6,894 bases of DNA, taken from the NCBI GenBank assembly GCA_021154985.1, contig JAJNQE010000078.1, positions 1 through 6,894 of the forward strand, read 5' to 3'. The first letter of the stretch is position 1. The number at the start of each line of letters is the position of its first letter. Position numbers and translations under genes: made by a program. This document shows positions 1 through 5,491 of the stretch, piece after piece. The notes under the pieces were generated by a model. It was not told the DNA's origin. It saw only the letters and a list, made by a program, of their open reading frames with translations, and did no database searches. This stretch comes from Hydrogenophaga sp. (GTDB lineage Bacteria; Pseudomonadota; Gammaproteobacteria; Burkholderiales; Burkholderiaceae_C).

Positions 1-1
1 C

Positions 2-109
2 ACCTCGGTCATTTTGTCCGTGCCCCTGACAGCCCCCCAGAACCCGAACAACCCCGAGAGCGCGGCCAACGCCGCAGAGGAAGCCCATGATCAAGGTGAT
101 TTTGTGTGA
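2..109 (+). CDS. C-terminal end of a sensor histidine kinase (partial, 5' end outside window)
   Basis: Only the last 35 codons are present, reading in frame from base 2 to the TGA at 107-109. The first residues, TSVILSVPL, resemble the last beta strand of a GHKL-type ATPase domain as it appears at the C-terminus of NarX/DegS-like histidine kinases (usually G-T-x-V-x-x-x-x-P-L). A polar, Ala/Asn/Glu-rich tail follows. The kinase would autophosphorylate on a His outside the window and pass the phosphate to the response regulator that overlaps its end. The overlap with the next start is 23 bases, which suggests translational coupling. Frame 1 is also open and ends at a TGA in an ATGA overlap (87-90), but its peptide is Arg/Pro-rich and unlike any kinase end. 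The family call rests on a very short stretch plus the neighbour. Confidence 0.7.
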   Translation, partial: TSVILSVPLTAPQNPNNPESAANAAEEAHDQGDFV

Positions 110-716
110 CGACCACGCGGTGGTGCGACGCGGCATTCGCGACACCATCTCGGAAGCCACCGACATCCAGGTGGTGGGTGAAGCCGGCAGCTACCCCGAA
201 CTGCGCGAAGCCATGCGCAAGACCGAGTGCGACGTGCTCGTGCTCGACCTCAACATGCCCGGGCGTGGCGGTCTGGAGGTGCTGGCCGCGCTGAAAGAAG
301 AAGGCTCCACCGTGAAGACGCTGGTGGTCTCCATGTACCCGGAAGACCAGTACGCGATTCGCTGCCTGCGCGCTGGCGCGCGCGGGTACCTCAACAAGGC
401 CGGCGAACCCGCCGAGCTGGTGGCCGCGATCCGCACCGTGATGCAGGGCCGCAAGTACGTGACGGCCGAGGTGGCGCAGATGCTGGTGGACAACCTGCAC
501 GCGCCCGAAAGCGAAGAGCTGCACGCCAGCCTGTCGGAGCGCGAACTGCAGACGCTGCAGAAGATCGCCTCCGGCAAAAAGCTCTCGGACATTGCCGAAG
601 AGCTCATGCTCAGCCCCAAGACCGTGAGCGTGTACCGCGCGCGCGTGCTGGAGAAGCTGCACCTGGCGAACAACGCCGAGCTCACCGTTTACGCCATTCG
701 CAACGGAATCGTGTGA
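87..716 (+). CDS. Two-component response regulator, NarL/LuxR family
   Basis: A DNA-binding transcription regulator of 209 residues, the usual length for this family. Residues 1-120 form a receiver domain: acidic pair D8-D9, phosphoacceptor D54 (in LVLDLNMPG), switch residue S82 and conserved K104 (in YLNKAGEP). Residues about 146-209 are a LuxR-type helix-turn-helix, opening with LSERELQTLQKIASG and carrying the recognition helix near SPKTVSVYRARVLEKL. Phosphorylation by the kinase encoded just upstream is expected to control dimerisation and promoter binding. The ATG at 87 has a good Shine-Dalgarno sequence (AGAGGAAG, 76-83) inside the kinase gene, so both genes probably share one message. 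The overall style is that of GacA/UvrY/BvgA-like regulators, but neither signal nor regulon can be read from the sequence. No residue essential to the receiver is missing. Confidence 0.95.
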   Translation: MIKVILCDDHAVVRRGIRDTISEATDIQVVGEAGSYPELREAMRKTECDVLVLDLNMPGRGGLEVLAALKEEGSTVKTLVVSMYPEDQYAIRCLRAGARGYLNKAGEPAELVAAIRTVMQGRKYVTAEVAQMLVDNLHAPESEELHASLSERELQTLQKIASGKKLSDIAEELMLSPKTVSVYRARVLEKLHLANNAELTVYAIRNGIV

Positions 717-719
717 ACA

Positions 720-832
720 CCCCCCTGCGCTGAGCCTGGATACTCCCCCCTGCGCCGCTGACGCGGCTTCCCCCCTCTCTGGCGCCTTCGGCTTGGAGGG
801 GGACGGCATCTCGGGCCGGCGGAGCCGGACCC
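720..832 (+). repeat. GC-rich intergenic repeat cluster A (direct and inverted repeats)
   Basis: This begins four bases after the response regulator stop and occupies the first half of the 717-991 gap. CCCCCCTGCGC occurs twice, at 720-730 and 745-755. Small perfect stems follow: GCCGC/GCGGC (754-758 with 763-767), CCCCCTC/GAGGGGG (771-777 with 796-802) enclosing GCC-TTC-GGC (784-786, 790-792), and GGGCCGGC/GCCGGACCC (813-820 with 824-832, one bulged A). Recalled experience of Comamonadaceae intergenic regions says that this pattern recurs between genes in those genomes; this was not checked by search. The stems could end transcription of the two-component operon or stabilise its 3' end, but no T-run follows, so a classical intrinsic terminator is not shown. 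I see no gene here. Confidence 0.6.
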
Positions 833-875
833 TTGCTGCCCCTGGAGAACTTCCCCTCGCCAATTGCGTGTCTTC

Positions 876-914
876 GCTCCCTCTCCCCTCTGGGGAGAGG
901 GCCGGGGTGAGGGG
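876..914 (+). repeat. REP-like palindromic element B
   Basis: A perfect 10-base inverted repeat, CCCTCTCCCC at 879-888 and GGGGAGAGGG at 892-901, with a 3-base loop. It is followed by CCGGGGTGAGGGG (902-914). This matches a very common dispersed bacterial intergenic element, recognised by eye; its spurious translations (such as PLTPALSPEGRG) often appear in misannotated ORFs. The remainder of the gap, 915-991, shows no further repeat and no clear sigma-70 promoter for the exporter downstream. Confidence 0.65.
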
Positions 915-991
915 CACGCCCGCTCGGATGCCCCTTCAACGCCAGCGTCAGCATGCCAACACCAACCCGGCGCGTGCGGAATAATCCATCG

Positions 992-2422
992 ATGTCCTCC
1001 GCCACCTCCATCTGGAGCCCCCTGCGCCAACCCGCCTTTCGGGGTCTGTGGATTTGCGGTGCGGTCTTCTTCATTGGTGCGGGCATGCAGACCATGGCGG
1101 CGGCCTGGCTCATGGTCGAGCTCAGCGGTTCCTCTTTTCTGGCGGCGCTGGTGCAGACCGCCGTGTTCCTGCCCATGTTCTTGCTGGCGCTGCCCGCCGG
1201 CGTGCTGGCCGACACCACCGACCGCCGCCGCCTGATCTCGGGCGCGCTGCTCGCCCAGGTGGCTGCGTGCGCTTTGCTGGCGGTGCTGGTGCTGGCCGGC
1301 TGGGGCGGGCCGGGCTCGGTGCTGTTCCTGGTGTTCGTGTGCGGCTGCTGCACGGCCATGATCACGCCCGCGTGGAACTCGTCGGTGGTCGACCCGGTGC
1401 CGCGCGACGAGTGGCCGCAGGCCATCACCGCCATCGGCATCGCCTACAACGCGGCGCGCGCCATCGGTCCCACGCTGGCCGGCCTGCTGTTTGCCCGACT
1501 GGGTGCGGGCTGGGTGTTTGTGGTCACGGTGTTCACCACGCTGGTGATGTGGGAGTCGATCCGCCGCTGGCCGCCGCGCGCCCACCCGCCGTCCAGCCTG
1601 CCGCCCGAACGCCTGTGGGGCGGCACGCTGAGCGGCCTGCGCTTCGCCTGGCACTCGCGCATCATCCTCGCGCAGCTGGTGCGGGTGATGGCGTTCAGTG
1701 CGGCCGGCTCGGCGCTGTGGGCGCTGCTGCCGGTGATCGCGCAGCGGCAGCTCGGCACCGGTGCTGAAGGGTTTGGTTTGCTCATGGGTTGCCTGGGTAC
1801 CGGTGCGGTGTGCTCGGGCCTGGTCATCGGGCGGCTGCGCGCGCGGTTTGCGCTGGACGCCATCGTCGCGGTGAGTTGCGCGGTGTTTGCTGTGGTCATG
1901 TTGCTGGCCGCTTGGGTGCGTGTGCCCTGGGTGGTGTACATCGCCATGGCCTTTGGCGGCGCCGCGTGGATGGCCACCATGTCCACCTTCAACACCGCCA
2001 CCCAGGCCAGCGCGCCACCGTGGGTGCGTTCGCGGGCCGTGGCGCTGCACATCGTCTCGGCGCTCGGCGCGTTCGCCATCGGCTCGGCCTTCTGGGGCGC
2101 GGTGTCCGACATTGCCGGCCTCACCGCCGCGCTGGTGGCCGCGGGCGTGCTCATGGCCGCCGGCCTGTTGCTCGTGCGTCCGTTCCCGCTGCGCATGGGT
2201 GGCCTGCACGAAGTGACGCAGGGCACGCCTTGGGACGAACTCTTTGTGGTCGACGAGCCGAGCCCCGCCGCCGGCCCGGTGGCGGTGGAGGTGGGCTACC
2301 GCATCCGCCCCGGTGTGGACCAGGCGTTTCTGGACACGATTGCCCGCATGAAAGACCCGCGCCGGCGCGACGGCGCCAGCTTCTGGCGCGTCTACCGCGA
2401 CCTGGGTGAACCCTCGCGCTAG
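992..2422 (+). CDS. MFS exporter, MFS_3/EntS-like, interrupted by an amber stop near the C-terminus
   Basis: A 476-residue major facilitator, an inner-membrane proton-driven efflux protein of the PF05977 (EntS-like) type. The start, SIWSPLRQPAFRGLWICGAVFFIGAGMQTMAAAWLM, is typical of the family. Motif A (GVLADTTDRRRL) lies at residues 70-81 between TM2 and TM3. Hydrophobic segments are visible through residue ~396 in a six-plus-six layout, with a basic, Pro-rich central loop at about 190-218. A soluble ABM-like C-terminal domain begins near residue 429 (VAVEVGYRI) and is cut by TAG at 2420-2422, directly after RVYRDLGEPSR. The frame then continues for 49 more codons (see the next entry). ATG 992 is preferred because homologues begin close to it; ATG 953 in the same frame adds 13 residues. 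Neither has a strong ribosome site. The substrate is unknown. The 12-TM core is intact, so a truncated protein might still work. Confidence 0.85.
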   Translation: MSSATSIWSPLRQPAFRGLWICGAVFFIGAGMQTMAAAWLMVELSGSSFLAALVQTAVFLPMFLLALPAGVLADTTDRRRLISGALLAQVAACALLAVLVLAGWGGPGSVLFLVFVCGCCTAMITPAWNSSVVDPVPRDEWPQAITAIGIAYNAARAIGPTLAGLLFARLGAGWVFVVTVFTTLVMWESIRRWPPRAHPPSSLPPERLWGGTLSGLRFAWHSRIILAQLVRVMAFSAAGSALWALLPVIAQRQLGTGAEGFGLLMGCLGTGAVCSGLVIGRLRARFALDAIVAVSCAVFAVVMLLAAWVRVPWVVYIAMAFGGAAWMATMSTFNTATQASAPPWVRSRAVALHIVSALGAFAIGSAFWGAVSDIAGLTAALVAAGVLMAAGLLLVRPFPLRMGGLHEVTQGTPWDELFVVDEPSPAAGPVAVEVGYRIRPGVDQAFLDTIARMKDPRRRDGASFWRVYRDLGEPSR

Positions 2423-2572
2423 GTGGAGCGCTTCATCGTCGCCTCGTGGGCCGACTATTTGCACCAGCGCGCGCGCGCCACCGTGGCCGACCGCGCGCTG
2501 GAGACCGAGATCCGGGCGTTCCTGGCCGAGGGTGAGAGCGCGACCATGTCGCACTACATCGCGGAGCGGTGA
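2423..2572 (+). pseudogene. Detached C-terminal 49 codons of the MFS exporter
   Basis: These codons lie in the same frame as the exporter, directly after the amber codon, and run to TGA 2570-2572. The peptide (VERFIVASWADYLHQRARAT, then a stretch ending in SHYIAER) is what MFS_3 family members carry after the R-Y-V-E motif: an amphipathic region with the W-A-x-x-L-x-Q pattern and ADRALE. Family knowledge puts a Tyr or Phe at the position now read as TAG, so TAC or TAT to TAG, one base change, explains the break. Forty-seven of the 49 codons end in G or C (exceptions tat and ggt), so coding character is preserved. The ancestral TGA lies only 11 bases from the end of the convergent ligase gene, which fits the full-length gene being the native form. 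Recent nonsense mutation, sequencing error or stop-codon readthrough all remain possible. Confidence 0.85.
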
Positions 2573-2583
2573 CGGTTGGCGGC

Positions 2584-4149
2584 TCAGTCCGCCGCGCTGG
2601 CGAGCCGCTGGCGCAACTCGGTCTTGAGCACCTTGCCGTAGTTGTTCTTCGGCAGCTCGGTCACGAGTTCATAGCGTTTGGGGCGTTTGAAGCGGGCCAT
2701 CTGGGCCAGACAGTGCCGGTCCAGTGCCTCGGTGGTGGTCTGAGCGCCTGGCGCCATGACCACAAAGGCCACCACCGATTCGCCCCACTCGGCGTCCGGC
2801 ACGCCCACCACCGCGACCTCGGCCACACCGGGGGCGGTGAGCAGCACTTCTTCCACTTCGCGGGGGTAGATGTTGGAGCCACCGCTGATGATCAGATCCT
2901 TGCTGCGGTCCTTCAGCGTGAGGAACCCGTCGGCGTCCAGGCAGCCCACGTCGCCGGTGAAGAGCCAGCCGTTGCGCACGGCGGCACTCGATGCTTCGGG
3001 GTTGTTCCAGTACCCGGCCATCACGCTGTCGCCCTTGACGAGCACCTCCCCCACGGCGCCAGTGGGCAGGCTGCGGCCCTGGGCATCGGCCACGCGCACC
3101 TGCACCGGTGTTTGCGCCACGCCCACCGAGGCCATGCGCTCGGCCCAGCGTGGGTGGCCGGTGTCGGCGAGCTGCTGGCGTGAAAGCGCCGTGCCCACCA
3201 TGGGCGTTTCACCCTGGCCGTAGATCTGCACGAAGCGCGGACCCATCACGCGCAGGGCGCGCGCGATGTCGGCCGCGTACATGGGCGCACCGCCGTACAC
3301 GATGGTCTTGAAGGCGCGCGCCGATGCGTCGGGGCCGATGCCGTGCTGCTCCGCGTGGTCCACCAGGCGTTTGACGATGGTGGGTGCGGCGAAGGTGGAG
3401 AGTGGCCCGATCGCCTGACCCAGCTCAAACAGTTCGGCCGGTTCCACGCCGCCCGAGGCCGGCACCACGTGGCGCGCGCCTGCCATCAGGTGGGGAATGG
3501 CATAGATGCCGGCGCCGTGCGACATGGGGGCGGCGTAAACCATGGCGTCGTCACTTGATACCGGGTCCACGTCGATGGAATAGGTCAGCCCCATGGTCAT
3601 GAGGTTGCGGTGCGTGAGCATCACGCCCTTGGGTCGACCGGTCGTACCACTGGTGTAGAAGATCCAGGCGAGGTCGTGCGCTTCGCGCTCCATCACCGGC
3701 ACCGCCCAGGCATCGCTCACCGGCGCGAGCAGGTCGTCGCAGTCGTCCGACTCCACATCGATCTGCCGCTCCAGCCCGGCCAGCGGTTCAGTCACCACGT
3801 CGTGTGTGACGAAAGCCCAGCGCGCCCCTGCGTTGGCCACGATCCACTCGGCTTCGCGCGGATGCAGCTTGGCGTTGACCGGCACCACCACCAGACCGGC
3901 CCACCACGCCGCCCACAGGATCTCCAGGTAGCGCGGCTGGTTGCGCATGAAGAGCATCACCCGGTCGCCCGGCACCAGGCCGGCGGCCTGCATGCGCCGG
4001 GCCAGGCCCGCGCTGCGCTGCGCCCACTGGCCGTGGGTGGCCCAGGGGTTGGTGCCGTAGAAGATGGCGGGGCGTTCGGGGAATTGCCGCGCGTGACGCA
4101 GCAGCAGATGAACCAGGCTCAAGGGTGTCTCCAGGGGGTCATGACCCAC
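2584..4149 (-). CDS. AMP-forming acyl-CoA synthetase (class I adenylate-forming enzyme)
   Basis: A 521-residue ANL-superfamily enzyme expected to activate a carboxylic acid with ATP to an acyl-AMP and then transfer it to CoA in the cytoplasm. Core motifs are complete: P-loop YTSGTTGRPKG (165-175), YGQGETP (310-316), TGD (398-400), hinge DRSKDLIISGGSNIYPREVEE (414-434, with R415 and D418) and catalytic lysine K506 in PKNNYGKVLK. The length fits medium-chain or aryl-type acyl-CoA synthetases. The acyl-binding pocket cannot be read by eye, so the substrate (fatty, aromatic or dicarboxylic acid) is open. The first codon listed is GTG at 4149, which lacks a good Shine-Dalgarno. A TTG at codon 10 (4122-4120) has GGAG six bases upstream (complement of 4129-4132) and begins just before the conserved SLVHLLLRHARQFPERPAI, so it may be the real start, giving 512 residues. 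Convergent with the exporter, divergent from the lipoprotein gene. Confidence 0.92.
   Translation of the reverse strand: MGHDPLETPLSLVHLLLRHARQFPERPAIFYGTNPWATHGQWAQRSAGLARRMQAAGLVPGDRVMLFMRNQPRYLEILWAAWWAGLVVVPVNAKLHPREAEWIVANAGARWAFVTHDVVTEPLAGLERQIDVESDDCDDLLAPVSDAWAVPVMEREAHDLAWIFYTSGTTGRPKGVMLTHRNLMTMGLTYSIDVDPVSSDDAMVYAAPMSHGAGIYAIPHLMAGARHVVPASGGVEPAELFELGQAIGPLSTFAAPTIVKRLVDHAEQHGIGPDASARAFKTIVYGGAPMYAADIARALRVMGPRFVQIYGQGETPMVGTALSRQQLADTGHPRWAERMASVGVAQTPVQVRVADAQGRSLPTGAVGEVLVKGDSVMAGYWNNPEASSAAVRNGWLFTGDVGCLDADGFLTLKDRSKDLIISGGSNIYPREVEEVLLTAPGVAEVAVVGVPDAEWGESVVAFVVMAPGAQTTTEALDRHCLAQMARFKRPKRYELVTELPKNNYGKVLKTELRQRLASAAD
4136..4147. promoter_or_regulatory. Perfect 12-base palindrome in the divergent start region
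   Basis: GGGTCATGACCC reads the same on both strands. It lies at the beginning of the ligase gene: inside codons 1-5 if the GTG at 4149 is used, or 14 bases upstream of the alternative TTG start at 4122, in the leader. It also lies 45 bases upstream of the lipoprotein start. The position between divergent genes is suitable for an operator, but a single 12-base palindrome in GC-rich DNA can be chance. I see no strong -35/-10 pair for either gene in 4123-4191. Confidence 0.3.
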
Positions 4150-4175
4150 AGCTACAGTGGAGGCCTATTGTCAAC

Positions 4176-4182
4176 AAAGGAG
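4176..4182 (+). promoter_or_regulatory. Ribosome binding site of the lipoprotein gene
   Basis: AAAGGAG is a near-ideal Shine-Dalgarno. It lies 9 bases before GTG 4192 and 6 bases before GTG 4189, two consecutive GTG codons in the same frame. It excludes the much longer upstream extension of this frame (open back to 3610), which runs antisense to the ligase. Confidence 0.75.
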
Positions 4183-4191
4183 TGCAGGGTG

Positions 4192-4641
4192 GTGAAGAAC
4201 GAACGGGGCTGGGCGGTGGGCTGGTGGTGTGTGTTGGCACTGGCGGCGGCCGTGCTGTTGTCCGCTTGCGGCAAGAACGATCCCCAGGCCCAGCTGGAAG
4301 CCGCCGTGCAGAAGCTGCAGGACAACCTGGAAGCCAAGGACACCAGCGCGGTGATCGACCAGCTCGACGCGGGCTTCCAGGCGCAGGACGGCATGGACCA
4401 GGACGCTGCGCGCAAGACCATGACGCTCATGTTCCTGCGCTACGCCAACGTGAAAGTGATCGCCGTCACGCGCAAGAGCAGCATCGACCCTACTGCGCCG
4501 CAGTCCGGGCTCACGCAGGCGCAGGTGCTGGTCACGGGGGCGCAAGGCCTCATACCCGAGCGGGCTGCACCGTACGAGGTGCGCATGGAATGGCGGTATG
4601 TGTCGGACGACTGGAAGCTGACCCGCCTGACGTGGGAGTGA
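4192..4641 (+). CDS. Small NTF2-like lipoprotein of unknown function
   Basis: A predicted lipoprotein of 149 residues starting at GTG. A basic N-terminus (MKNERG), a hydrophobic stretch (residues 7-23) and the lipobox LLSAC with lipidated C26 mark a type II signal peptide; Gly at +2 argues for release to the outer membrane. The mature part starts with a Gln/Glu/Ala-rich helix (AQLEAAVQKLQDNLEAKDTS), which resembles the opening helix of NTF2/SnoaL-like cone-shaped folds. It ends in strands (YEVRMEWRYVSDDWKLTRLTWE) of the type that close that fold. No enzyme residues can be assigned. The TauE-like gene follows after 7 bases, so the two are probably co-transcribed. Start choice between 4189 and 4192 changes only one residue. 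The fold call is inference from pattern; the lipoprotein call is strong. Confidence 0.85.
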   Translation: MKNERGWAVGWWCVLALAAAVLLSACGKNDPQAQLEAAVQKLQDNLEAKDTSAVIDQLDAGFQAQDGMDQDAARKTMTLMFLRYANVKVIAVTRKSSIDPTAPQSGLTQAQVLVTGAQGLIPERAAPYEVRMEWRYVSDDWKLTRLTWE

Positions 4642-4648
4642 TCCAGGC

Positions 4649-5398
4649 ATGACGCCCGAACTCTGGTTGTTGGTGGTGGGCGCAGCCGTGGCCGGCTTTG
4701 TGCAAGGTCTGTCGGGCTTTGCCTTCAGCATGGTGGCCATGTCGTTCTGGGTCTGGGGTATCGATCCGCGTGTGGCCGCCGTGCTCGCGGTGTTCGGTTC
4801 ACTCACCGGCCAGCTCATTGCCGTGTTCACCACGCGGCGCGGTTTCCGGTGGCCCGCGCTCTGGCCGTTTCTGGCCGGCGGGGTGGTGGGCGTGCCCATC
4901 GGCGTGGCGGTGCTGCCGCACCTCAACGCCGATCTGTTCAAGCTGATCCTGGGCAGCGTGCTGGTGGTGTGGTGCCCGGCCATGCTGCTGTCGACAAAGT
5001 TGCCGCGCATCGCGCGCGGCGGGCGCCTGGCCGATGGCGTGGCCGGCGCGGCGGGGGGCTTCATGGGCGGTATCGGTGGCTTCACCGGCGTGGTGCCCAC
5101 GCTGTGGTGCACGCTGCGCGGCATGGAGAAAGACCGGCAGCGCTCCATCGTGCAGAACTTCAACCTCGCGGCCTTGTCGTTCACGATGCTCGGCTATGTG
5201 GCCACGGGCGCGGTCACACGCGACATCTGGCCGCTGCTGCCGGTGGTGGCGGTCGCGCTGCTGGTGCCGGTGTTGCTGGGCGCGAAGCTGTATGTGGGCC
5301 TGAGCGAGGCGGCGTTTCGCAAACTGGTGCTGTCGTTGCTGGCGCTCTCGGGCGTGGCCATGCTGGTGGCGGCGGTGCCGCGCTTGCTGGGGGCGTGA
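4649..5398 (+). CDS. TauE/SafE-family membrane exporter
   Basis: A 249-residue polytopic inner-membrane protein of the TauE/SafE (PF01925) family, at the usual length. The family's internal duplication is visible: a Gly-rich first helix with AGFVQGLSGFAFSMVAM (residues 15-31) and its counterpart in the second half, AGAAGGFMGGIGGFTGVVPT (132-151). About seven or eight hydrophobic segments can be traced: 5-33, 41-60, 68-90, 96-114, 129-151, 172-190, 194-216 and 226-245. The polar loop MEKDRQRSIVQNFN (159-172) after the second motif is also typical. Family members are linked to export of sulfite, sulfoacetate or other organic anions, but many are unassigned. No sulfur-metabolism gene lies nearby, so no substrate is claimed. 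ATG 4649 follows the lipoprotein stop by 7 bases, with GGAG at 4635-4638 inside that gene, pointing to a shared message. Confidence 0.92.
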   Translation: MTPELWLLVVGAAVAGFVQGLSGFAFSMVAMSFWVWGIDPRVAAVLAVFGSLTGQLIAVFTTRRGFRWPALWPFLAGGVVGVPIGVAVLPHLNADLFKLILGSVLVVWCPAMLLSTKLPRIARGGRLADGVAGAAGGFMGGIGGFTGVVPTLWCTLRGMEKDRQRSIVQNFNLAALSFTMLGYVATGAVTRDIWPLLPVVAVALLVPVLLGAKLYVGLSEAAFRKLVLSLLALSGVAMLVAAVPRLLGA

Positions 5399-5411
5399 TC
5401 GCGCAGACGCT

Positions 5412-5440
5412 TTGACAAGATTGCGGCGTATTCTTGTCAT
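5412..5440 (+). promoter_or_regulatory. Candidate sigma-70 promoter for the Fic gene
   Basis: A perfect -35 hexamer TTGACA (5412-5417), a 17-base spacer and a weak -10 TGTCAT (5435-5440, four of six matches to TATAAT). A start near 5447 would give a leader of about 45 bases. Both hexamers lie inside the TGACAAGA-like half-sites of the next entry, so a repressor bound there would block RNA polymerase. Confidence 0.45.
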
Positions 5441-5480
5441 TTCGATAAGAATGCGGCCAAAATCTCGTCAAATGACAAGT
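5413..5480 (+). promoter_or_regulatory. Operator-like array of TGACAAGA half-sites, 30-base phased
   Basis: Three direct copies start exactly 30 bases apart: TGACAAGATTGCGGC (5413-5427), CGATAAGAATGCGGC (5443-5457) and TGACAAGTTTGC (5473-5484). Two inverted copies lie between them: TCTTGTCA (5432-5439) and TCTCGTCA (5463-5470). TGACAAGA (5413-5420) and TCTTGTCA (5432-5439) are perfect inverted repeats separated by 11 bases. The array fills the 93-base gap before the Fic gene. Its N-terminal winged helix makes that protein the most likely ligand, that is, autoregulation. The last copy ends 11 bases before the ATG, where a ribosome site would lie; no Shine-Dalgarno is visible. Confidence 0.65.
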
Positions 5481-5491
5481 TTGCCTGCGCC

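Noticed and set aside
813..832. Intrinsic terminator after the response regulator
   Set aside because: The stem is strong, but no T-run follows and it belongs to a dispersed repeat, so termination is not supported beyond possibility.
9..917. Minus-strand open frame of 302 codons beginning MPLTPALSPEGRG
   Set aside because: It runs antisense to the response regulator, and its start comes from the REP-like repeat, whose translation is a well-known source of spurious proteins. The composition is His/Ala/Gly/Arg-rich, without a recognisable domain.
689..2554. Minus-strand open frame of 621 codons antisense to the exporter
   Set aside because: It is a long GC-driven shadow with His/Arg/Gly/Ala-rich low-complexity sequence. 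The plus-strand exporter in the same place has clear family motifs.
2406..2627. Plus-strand 73-codon frame across the exporter tail
   Set aside because: It is a Ser/Arg/Pro-rich frame-shadow. The exporter's own frame explains 2423-2572 better.
3610..4188. Upstream extension of the lipoprotein reading frame
   Set aside because: It is antisense to the ligase, His/Arg-rich, and would bury the signal peptide and lipobox internally. The AAAGGAG site at 4176-4182 sets the true start.
5413..5480. CRISPR-like array, because of the 30-base periodicity
   Set aside because: The repeat units are only 12-15 bases, imperfect and interleaved with inverted copies in a promoter, with no spacers of usual length and no cas genes.
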